Virus record (IMG/VR): IMGVR_UViG_3300028829_003367
Coordinates: 1 to 22,038 of that record
DNA: 22,038 nucleotides
Direction: 5' to 3' (one strand)
DNA from: a virus
Below are positions 13,036-19,583 of this stretch, in pieces. A program made the translations under genes and the position numbers. The stretch's first letter is position 1; each line of letters starts with the position of its first letter. The notes under the pieces were generated by a model, which saw nothing but the letters and a program-made list of their open reading frames with translations, had not been told where the DNA came from and did no database searches.

Positions 13036-14658
13036 TTAACTCCAAATTGCTAACCAGTTTGCGGCTGGTGTGCTTCGCTGTTCTGTGTTTTGTACATACA
13101 CTCTAATTCTTGTTCCAAGATTAGACCATGTACATCTTAAACTGTCATTACCGTCAACGCCTCCAGCATAATGGATTATTGCGATACTTGGTAAAAATGC
13201 TACTAAATCAGCCATTGTTTTGCCTGCTGGCGGATACACATCAAAAAAGTTAGCACCATTATTAAAACTTCCTACTTGATTTGTGTAGCCACTTGTGCTG
13301 TACTGTGTATTGGCATAGGTAATCGTATAAGCTGGCGGTAGTGCCGCTAAAACATTTTGATAAGTTGCTGTGTCTTTTGTGTCAACATACTGTTTAGTTG
13401 CCGCTTGTAACAGTTGGGTTGGATCTTGATGTAACATCAATGTACCTGAAAGGTTGCCGCCTGTTAAAGGTAACTTAGTTATGTCAGTAACTGTAATTGG
13501 ACCAGAACCATCAAACGGTACTCCGTTAATAGTTGCCGGTGATGCAAATCTTGTTGCTGTACTAGCATTCCCATTAAACGTACCGTTAAATACTTTTGTT
13601 ACTTCATCATAAGCAACACTTAAATCTGTGTTCTGTATTGAACCTGTAATTGTACCTGTTACATTACCTGTAACAGAACCTATAACATTTCCGTTCACTG
13701 TACCTGTTACATTACCAACAACTGGACCAGTATGTGTGCCAATTGAGTTTCCAGTTATATTACCAACAACTGGACCGTTATGAGTACCTGTTGAGTTACC
13801 GCTTAGGTCAGCAGTAATAGTGTTTGCTCTAAAGTTTCCACTAGCATCTCTAGCAACAATTGAGTCGCTTACATCGCTCGACGTAGCGTTAACTGTCCAT
13901 GTAGTAGAGTTTGTACCATCAAAATTGTTACCTGTTAAATATGTTCCAGCAATCAATGGATTAGTAGTGCTTGAAGTAAGTGTAATATTTTGACTTCCAT
14001 CAAATGCTACGCCGTTAATATTACGTGAAGTTTCTAGTATACTAGCACTATCAGCGTTGCCATTTACGCTACCTTTTAATACAGTTGAAGAATTTAAATT
14101 AATCCCAGCTCTGATATCAGTAAATCCTGGAATAGTACTAATAGTGTAAGAGCTGTCTGCTACTATACCTATTGCTGTTCCATTTGATGTTAATTTGATA
14201 ATCGGATGCGAAGTTCCTAATGTGTCAGTAACACTTTCACTAATTGCTCTTGTTATTCCAGCAAATCCTTCAACGCCTTCAGCACCTACAAATAAGAACT
14301 GTGTTCCGTCATATACATAAAATTTATTAGTGTCTGAATCTAACCATGTGTCGCCAGCTGATGGAGTTGAGGGTGCTGATTGAGAAACCGTCGTTCCTCC
14401 TACTAGCAACCACGATGAAGAGTTGTAAACTTTTAATCTATCAACATTGCTATCGTACCATATTTGGCCTTTGATTGCTTTTGGTGGAGCACCAACTCCA
14501 GCAAAGTTTTCTAACATCCATAGAAAGTTTTCGTTTTGGATTTCTCCATAGCCAGCAAAGTTTTTACCGACAAGTCCTATGCTTGTTGTTGAGTCTAGTG
14601 TACCATCTTGTAGTACAACTAATTGGTCTCCGTTAAATTTGTTTATCTGGTATGGCAT
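13036..14658 (-). CDS. Tail fibre C with glycine-repeat midsection
   Basis: 540 aa. The shared N-terminus is present: NKFNG, STTSIGLVGKNFAGYGE, NENFLWMLENF, GQIWYDSNVDRLKVYN, GDTWLDSDTNKFYVYDG, FVGAEGVEGFAG, and GFTDIRAGINL. The middle holds two tandem 16-residue units (GTHNGPVVGNITGNS and GTHTGPVVGNVTGTV), followed by glycines every fourth residue (GNVIGSVTGNVTGTITG), a pattern expected for a narrow beta-helical or prism-like shaft. The cassette GTFNGNASTATRF, INGVPFDGSGPITVTD, also present in fibre D, leads to a unique C-terminus ending in TPAANWLAIWS, presumably the receptor tip. GGAAG at 14666-14670 is 7 nt before the ATG. No collar domain or protease motif is seen. The receptor is unknown. 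Confidence 0.82.
   Translation of the reverse strand: MPYQINKFNGDQLVVLQDGTLDSTTSIGLVGKNFAGYGEIQNENFLWMLENFAGVGAPPKAIKGQIWYDSNVDRLKVYNSSSWLLVGGTTVSQSAPSTPSAGDTWLDSDTNKFYVYDGTQFLFVGAEGVEGFAGITRAISESVTDTLGTSHPIIKLTSNGTAIGIVADSSYTISTIPGFTDIRAGINLNSSTVLKGSVNGNADSASILETSRNINGVAFDGSQNITLTSSTTNPLIAGTYLTGNNFDGTNSTTWTVNATSSDVSDSIVARDASGNFRANTITADLSGNSTGTHNGPVVGNITGNSIGTHTGPVVGNVTGTVNGNVIGSVTGNVTGTITGSIQNTDLSVAYDEVTKVFNGTFNGNASTATRFASPATINGVPFDGSGPITVTDITKLPLTGGNLSGTLMLHQDPTQLLQAATKQYVDTKDTATYQNVLAALPPAYTITYANTQYSTSGYTNQVGSFNNGANFFDVYPPAGKTMADLVAFLPSIAIIHYAGGVDGNDSLRCTWSNLGTRIRVYVQNTEQRSTPAANWLAIWS
13435..13600 (-). repeat. Fibre cassette shared by genes C and D (copy in C)
   Basis: About 55 codons (GTFNGNASTATRF, INGVPFDGSGPITVTD, LPLTGGNLSGTL) closely match a stretch of fibre D, including DNA-level similarity around 'gttgctgtactagc' on the + strand. 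A shorter copy of the INGVAFDGSQNITLT part recurs within C near 13970-14040. Confidence 0.65.
13711..13806 (-). repeat. Two tandem 48-bp repeats in tail fibre C
   Basis: Two imperfect 48-nt units begin at 13711 and 13759 with the same 18 bases (attaccaacaactggacc on + starts both) and differ at about ten later positions. They encode the 16-residue units GTHNGPVVGNIT.. and GTHTGPVVGNVT.. and keep the reading frame, so they are protein repeats and not spacers. Confidence 0.75.
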
Positions 14659-14690
14659 GTTTTTTCTTCCATTATATCATATTTACCGTA

Positions 14691-16700
14691 TTATGGTCTT
14701 ATAAAATTAACTAGTCCTGTTACTGGGTCTGTTGGGTTAGTTTGATCTTCAACTAATCCTCCGCCTGGAGCTACTACCCAAGCAGTCTTACCTATGTTTA
14801 ATTCATACGTTGTAACACCTCTAATAGTAAATATTCTAGATGGTGTTCTAGCACTAACAGAATCGGCTGTGACTTCTCTAATTATACCGTAGGTAGCTGT
14901 TGGTCCACTTGGTGTTTCACTACCTTCAACATCGTAAAGTGTTGTAGTAGTAAGAGTTGGAGTAAAGGCATCTAAGTTACCTAATATATTCCTAAATGTA
15001 CTAATTCTTATTTTTGTTCCTGTTTCATATTCATTTGCTGGGCATATTCTAAGAAGCTCAGTAGCAATTTCATTTGCTGTCATAGGACTATTTTCATTTG
15101 GATAATATCCTGTAATATTCATATTAAACGGAATACTTCTTGTTCTTACAAGATTTGTAACATAGGCCTTGTTTGTTGCTTCTGTTCTTTCGGTAGCCGA
15201 CAAACTATCGAATCCTTCGTTGGCTTGTCCAATGTTAGTTTCATTAGTAGTAAGTAACCCTGTGATCTTAGGATTAGTAGGTGTACTAGTTAGCTGAATG
15301 TCGCCCCTCGGTGAAATAATAATATTTGCTGGATGCGCTGGATTGCCATCTGAGTAAGCAGATGTTACACCGTTATTACTAATAATATTATCATTAATTG
15401 TAATGTTGTCTGCTGTAAGACTAACTTGATTACCAAAAGATGTTAAGCCGGGTGCACTATTAACTGCAGAGGCAAGTTCTATCCCAGACCCTGTGTCATA
15501 TAATACATCGCTTCCGTTAATCTTGTAACCTTTAGTTGCTGGAACATTAACATTTTCTGAGAAGTTCCATGTATCTGTTGCGTTATCCCATATAATGGTG
15601 TGATCAGTGTTGCCTTTGAGCGCAATGCCGCCACCGTCTGCTAATAAGTCTGTTGCTGACCCTGTACTTGGAACTGCTAATTCTATCAGCTTATCTTCTA
15701 CTTGGACATTGGTTGATTGTACTTCAAGTACTGAACCTGTTACTACAAAGTTTCCATCGACTTGTAAGTCGCCTCCAACAACAGTTAAACTAGAAGGATA
15801 GCTTTCCATAATTTTTACTGTGTCTTTACCAGACTCACTAGGATCATTTGGCGTTGCTGATATAAAATCTAAGTTTGTTCCGCCTTTTCTTCCTCTAATT
15901 ACAATTTCTTGATTGTTTGTAGTGTTTAATAAAAATATTGCGCCGGCTCCTTCTGAGCCAAGTTGTCCATTTGTTGCTTCACCAAATCGCAAGCCGCCTG
16001 ACGCTTGAACTGTAACTACTTCTGTAAACACATTGGCTTGATTTTTCTTAGCAAAAACATCCGAGCTAAGGCCGCCAAGTGCTTCTGAGTCAGAAGCAAT
16101 ACCTAAGTATTTGTAAGTTTGCTTTAACGGATTAAAACCAATTTTAACTGACGGCTGGTCAAATCCAGGAATAGCAATTCTTGGTGAAAATTCTTGCTTA
16201 CTATAAAATCCAACTCTGTCACCGGCAACATAAACTGTAGTAATCGTTCTAAGTGTACCGTTTGAATCTTCAATGTCTTCAACAACTACTCCACTGACAC
16301 CTTGCGAAATTTTGTAGTCTGGCCCAATTAAGTAGTCTCCTGTTCCATCAAAGAAATACAATTGACGTGTTACAATGTTAAACCAAAAATCACCCGAACT
16401 AATATCTAATGGTCTAGCATTTGCTAGTGCTGATGTACCTACTGATTTCCATTCATTTCCGGAGTAAACCTTGATTCTATTTTCAGTAACATCATACCAT
16501 AATTGTCCGACTAACGGAGCAGTTGGTTGAGCATCACTAGCAAAATTCTCAAGTATTTTAACAAGGTTTTCGTTAATGTATTCTCCATACCCACTAAAGT
16601 TTTTACCTACTATAGTAATGTCTGTCGATGCTTGATCTATTTGCCCGTCGGCTACTGTTGCTATTGCTGTACCGTCTGTTCTATTAATTGTATATGCCAT
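14691..16700 (-). CDS. Tail fibre B
   Basis: 669 aa. The shared N-terminal modules (NRTDGTAIATVADG, STDITIVGKNFSGYGE, GQLWYDVTENRIKVY, GDFWFNIVTRQLYFFDG, YLIGPD, YLGIASDSEALGG) fill about the first 215 residues. The middle has GGDLQVDGNFVVTGS, STNVQVEDKLIELA, DGGGIALKGNTDHTIIWD and NFSENVNV (roughly 310-385), a module very common in marine T4-like fibre and structural proteins. The C-terminal domain runs from RTRSIPFNMNITG through EYETGTKIRIST to YELNIGKTAWVVAP and matches the end of fibre D, with about 20 extra residues. GGAG at 16711-16714 lies 10 nt before the ATG, in a leader nearly identical to that of D. A receptor-binding fibre is the likely role; target unknown. Confidence 0.82.
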   Translation of the reverse strand: MAYTINRTDGTAIATVADGQIDQASTDITIVGKNFSGYGEYINENLVKILENFASDAQPTAPLVGQLWYDVTENRIKVYSGNEWKSVGTSALANARPLDISSGDFWFNIVTRQLYFFDGTGDYLIGPDYKISQGVSGVVVEDIEDSNGTLRTITTVYVAGDRVGFYSKQEFSPRIAIPGFDQPSVKIGFNPLKQTYKYLGIASDSEALGGLSSDVFAKKNQANVFTEVVTVQASGGLRFGEATNGQLGSEGAGAIFLLNTTNNQEIVIRGRKGGTNLDFISATPNDPSESGKDTVKIMESYPSSLTVVGGDLQVDGNFVVTGSVLEVQSTNVQVEDKLIELAVPSTGSATDLLADGGGIALKGNTDHTIIWDNATDTWNFSENVNVPATKGYKINGSDVLYDTGSGIELASAVNSAPGLTSFGNQVSLTADNITINDNIISNNGVTSAYSDGNPAHPANIIISPRGDIQLTSTPTNPKITGLLTTNETNIGQANEGFDSLSATERTEATNKAYVTNLVRTRSIPFNMNITGYYPNENSPMTANEIATELLRICPANEYETGTKIRISTFRNILGNLDAFTPTLTTTTLYDVEGSETPSGPTATYGIIREVTADSVSARTPSRIFTIRGVTTYELNIGKTAWVVAPGGGLVEDQTNPTDPVTGLVNFIRP

Positions 16701-16718
16701 TTATACTGCGCTCCGTTA
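16688..16718 (-). repeat. Duplicated fibre leader, copy before fibre B
   Basis: TAACGGAGCG, then CAGT, then ATAAATGGCATAT. The same two blocks occur before fibre D without the 4-base CAGT. The leading TAA is the stop of the upstream gene in both cases, and GGAG is the ribosome site. Confidence 0.7.
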
Positions 16719-18911
16719 AACTGTTGGTAAACCACTTCTAATAATATAATTTAATGCAATATATGGATTCATTACACCAAATGGTCTTCCTACAAGTGAA
16801 TCTGGTTGACCTGCTGTTCTCTTATTCTCGTTAGCAATTCTTACTAAGCCACTTGATGCCATTTTCTGGCCGCCATTAGTAACTGTACCTGCTTTGATTC
16901 TTGTATTTGAAATTCCTGTGCCACCAATTTGTGTTGTTGGAGCAAAATCATTTGGAGCTGTTGACGTTTCATTAAATGCGTAAAATTGTGCTCCACTAAC
17001 TGTATTTGTATTTGTACGTCCTTTCATATCATGATCATGATCAGGTACATTAAACTGTTCGATTACATAAGCATCATCACCACTATAACCTCCAAGTAGA
17101 CTTGCTTCTGCTTGGTCAACTCTTGAAGTTGCTAAGTCTTGAATAGCATCGTATTGTCCTGTTGGATGCGGAATCTTTTGTCCGCTATTCATATTCTGTT
17201 TACCTAGTATAAATCTACCTCTTAAATCAGGTACTCTAAATGATGGTTGTATTGTACTATCAATAGTACTCTGTAAACTGCCTTTACCTGATATATCATT
17301 GTAAGTGTCGCCAACTACAGTATATAAATCTCTATACCTATATTGTTCATATTCAGTTCCGTCGCATAGTACATATCCTGCTGGAACATTTGAGTCAGAT
17401 CCTGAATAAGGTAATACTGTACCAATTGGTACACCAGCATCACCAAGAAATACTTGTCTTGTAACTTTTCTTAGTCCCGCTGTTCTACTATAAAATAATA
17501 TTTCATCATTTAACCCAACACTACCTGCGCTTGGTTTAGTTGAAATAATATCTGATGTTAGTTCTGTTTGGAAGGTTTTGTTTAGATTCCCTGTTCCGTT
17601 GAAGGATACAACGTTAGATGAAACATCACCTTCTAGTTTAAAGTTTGTAGCACTTGCTAAGGAAGTTGCTGAATTTGAGTTACCGTCAATATTACCTTGG
17701 AGTGTACCTTCAACTTCGTTAGCAATAATCTTATTAGCGTAGATTGTGCTATACTTGTTATTTGCTTCACCAATCGTTTCTGAACTTGTAAGAGGAGATA
17801 TTGATTTAGTAATTAACGTTCCGCTTAACATAGTTAAGTCGCCGGCTACATTTAAGTTTTTAGTAATTCCTACGCCACCACTTATAACAACTGAACCGTT
17901 AGTGGATGTTGTACTTTGTGTTTCAGATGTAAATGTTATATTACCTGTGGCATTAACTGTGCCAACAATGTCTAAAGTTTGTGTAGGATTTAGATTATTA
18001 ATACCAATTTTAGTTTCAATAACTCTAAGTACTGTAGATGGAACACCGAACGACCCTGTTCTACTTGATTGTAAGTCAATACTCGCACCCGGTGTGCTAT
18101 TATATAAAACAGCATTTGCGTTTTGTACACGCAAGTTCATATTTCCGTTTGTGCCTATAAACAGGCCGGCATCATCTCTAACATTTAATTGTTTTTGTAT
18201 TGTGCCAATAACGTCTGTTCTAATAAAACTTGTTGAAGGTATAGTTGTTCCTGCTACAACAAGCCCGTCTGCTGCACTTGCTGTTCCAATTAATTTTGGT
18301 ACAACTGCTTCTTCTGAAATATCAGTTCGTGTTGTAATATTAATTCCTGCTTCAACACTAGTAAAACCTTGAATAACAACTTTTGGTGTAAAGCTATCTT
18401 TTGAAATAATTGTTACGGGAATGTCTTGCGAATAAAATATAATAACTGTTCTAGCAACGTTATCAATATCAAATATATTTTCAACTAAAGGACCTGATTT
18501 TGTTCCTTCACTAAATTGAGGACCAACTAAAACCCAAGTAACACCCGACCACAAATATAATTGTTGTGTGGAAGTGTTTACCCAAAGGTCTCCAAGTGCG
18601 GCGCCTTGTGGTTCATCAACACCTGTTCTAATGTTTGATGTTGTTTTCCAACTAATACCATCATATACAAAAAGTTTATTCTCAACACTGTTATACCATA
18701 GTTGCCCTGTTACTGCTTGTGATGTACTTGGTGCTTGATCACTAGCAAAGTTTTCTAATAGGTGTAAAAAGTTTTCAGCAATAATTTTGCCGTAGCCTGT
18801 TTGATTACGTCCTGGAATGGTAACACTTGTATCAACATTTGATGTACTATCAAATATTTCTAGCGGTTCTGGATGTAGTGTATTATCTGTAAAATAAACT
18901 TTATATGACAT
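16716..18911 (-). CDS. Tail fibre A with phage tail collar domain
   Basis: 731 aa. The N-terminus (about 25-130) has the family elements GRNQTGYGKIIAENF, LHLLENF, GQLWYNSVENKLFVYDG, GDLWVNTSTQQLYLWSG and LVGPQ. The shaft contains IGINNLNPTQTLDIVG and SVVISGGVGITKNLNVAG (about 302-357), repeats common in marine phage fibres. A phage tail collar domain follows at about 493-572: VPIGTVLPYSG, VPAGYVLCDGTEY and FRVPDLRGRFILG. Past it lies an HxH pair in VPDHDHDMKG (His625, His627), as in the metal-binding tips of T4 gp12 and gp37, and the protein ends with PYIALNYIIRSG, a usual collar-protein ending. TGAGG at 18919-18923 is 7 nt before the ATG. It is the most gp12/gp37-like fibre of the array and the best candidate for direct receptor contact. 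Confidence 0.88.
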   Translation of the reverse strand: MSYKVYFTDNTLHPEPLEIFDSTSNVDTSVTIPGRNQTGYGKIIAENFLHLLENFASDQAPSTSQAVTGQLWYNSVENKLFVYDGISWKTTSNIRTGVDEPQGAALGDLWVNTSTQQLYLWSGVTWVLVGPQFSEGTKSGPLVENIFDIDNVARTVIIFYSQDIPVTIISKDSFTPKVVIQGFTSVEAGINITTRTDISEEAVVPKLIGTASAADGLVVAGTTIPSTSFIRTDVIGTIQKQLNVRDDAGLFIGTNGNMNLRVQNANAVLYNSTPGASIDLQSSRTGSFGVPSTVLRVIETKIGINNLNPTQTLDIVGTVNATGNITFTSETQSTTSTNGSVVISGGVGITKNLNVAGDLTMLSGTLITKSISPLTSSETIGEANNKYSTIYANKIIANEVEGTLQGNIDGNSNSATSLASATNFKLEGDVSSNVVSFNGTGNLNKTFQTELTSDIISTKPSAGSVGLNDEILFYSRTAGLRKVTRQVFLGDAGVPIGTVLPYSGSDSNVPAGYVLCDGTEYEQYRYRDLYTVVGDTYNDISGKGSLQSTIDSTIQPSFRVPDLRGRFILGKQNMNSGQKIPHPTGQYDAIQDLATSRVDQAEASLLGGYSGDDAYVIEQFNVPDHDHDMKGRTNTNTVSGAQFYAFNETSTAPNDFAPTTQIGGTGISNTRIKAGTVTNGGQKMASSGLVRIANENKRTAGQPDSLVGRPFGVMNPYIALNYIIRSGLPTV

Positions 18912-18913
18912 CT

Positions 18914-19543
18914 TTATACCTCAGTAAATCCAGTTAGACTCTGTATTCTAACTGTGTAATCAATTTGAATTAATCTGTTTAATGATTTTTGAACAGGGTG
19001 AAACACAACATGAGTTAACAGTTTTCCTGTTGATGCTTTAAGTCCAAGCTCATCAAACACATATTGCCCATCCATATCAGCAGAGTTATCAAATGCTTCT
19101 TGTCCTTCTGGCTCACCATAATCTAATAAACACGAAACAACTACATCACTGTATGTTGCTCCTGTAACATGACGGACTTCCATTTTATTTCTAGTGTTAT
19201 CAGTATTTGTGGCAGAATTTTGATCAACAATCTTAGTATATGTTTGGTTATACAAACTTGAATCAGTACCGTTTGTGTTTGGTGTAAGGTATGTAATAAG
19301 TCCAGTTGGATCAACCACTGTACCTCCGTTACCAAAGCTCATTTCACTTATCCAGCCTACGCCTTGATTAGACAAGCTCTGTGCCATTGCAACACTAATG
19401 TTTTCATAGTGTATAGCATTACGCTTATCAACGTAAACTTCCTTTGTTTGAGGGTCAAAAATCTTAATATGCCCTTCAATCTGGAACCCGCCTTGCTCGT
19501 CGGGCTTTACATTTTCTGTTTGTTTTTTTGTGTTTTCTGCCAT
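18914..19543 (-). CDS. Conserved virion structural protein of T4-like marine phages
   Basis: 209 aa from the ATG at 19543. An upstream in-frame ATG (19573) sits at or before the expected transcription start of the late promoter at 19576-19583, so it should not be in the mRNA; this fixes the shorter start, although the ribosome site there (AGAGACGG) is modest. After a charged N-terminus come GHIKIFDPQTKEVYVDKRNA, NISVAMAQSL, EMSFGNGGTVVDPTGLITYL, NKMEVRHVTG, CLLDYGEPEGQEAFDN, YVFDELGLK, and the ending THVVFHPVQKSLNRLIQIDY plus TVRIQ. I recognise this series as a conserved structural protein of marine T4-like phages, encoded beside the fibres; its position in the virion is not known to me. It is followed by fibre A after two bases. 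Confidence 0.78.
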   Translation of the reverse strand: MAENTKKQTENVKPDEQGGFQIEGHIKIFDPQTKEVYVDKRNAIHYENISVAMAQSLSNQGVGWISEMSFGNGGTVVDPTGLITYLTPNTNGTDSSLYNQTYTKIVDQNSATNTDNTRNKMEVRHVTGATYSDVVVSCLLDYGEPEGQEAFDNSADMDGQYVFDELGLKASTGKLLTHVVFHPVQKSLNRLIQIDYTVRIQSLTGFTEV

Positions 19544-19575
19544 ATCCGTCTCTTTGAGTTTGTTATCTCTCATTG

Positions 19576-19583
19576 TATTTATT
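19576..19583 (-). promoter_or_regulatory. T4-type late promoter upstream of the 209-aa virion gene
   Basis: AATAAATA on the - strand, matching NATAAATA. Bases 3-5 are the TAA stop of the large upstream gene. The predicted start of transcription is near 19570, which excludes the ATG at 19573 and supports the ATG at 19543. It probably drives fibres A to C as well. Confidence 0.75.

Noticed and set aside
13711-13806. Possible CRISPR-like or regulatory direct repeats
   Set aside because: Only two units, no unique spacers, in frame within a fibre gene, and they encode regular 16-residue protein repeats.
14680-14687. GGTAAATA as a fourth late promoter before fibre C
   Set aside because: It differs from NATAAATA at the conserved second base, and it does not overlap the stop codon in the phase seen at the three clear sites.
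16697-16704. TATAAATG and ATAAATG at the starts of fibres B and D as late promoters
   Set aside because: They include the start codon itself, so the transcript would begin after the ATG; they belong to the duplicated leader.
17746-18372. Long open frame on the + strand opposite fibre A, and similar ones opposite B and D
   Set aside because: They are antisense shadows of real fibre genes with hydrophobic, low-complexity translations and no ribosome sites or linked genes.
8104-18911. Diversity-generating retroelement acting on the fibre genes
   Set aside because: No reverse transcriptase or template repeat is visible in the window, and the similarities between fibres are ordinary paralogous modules.
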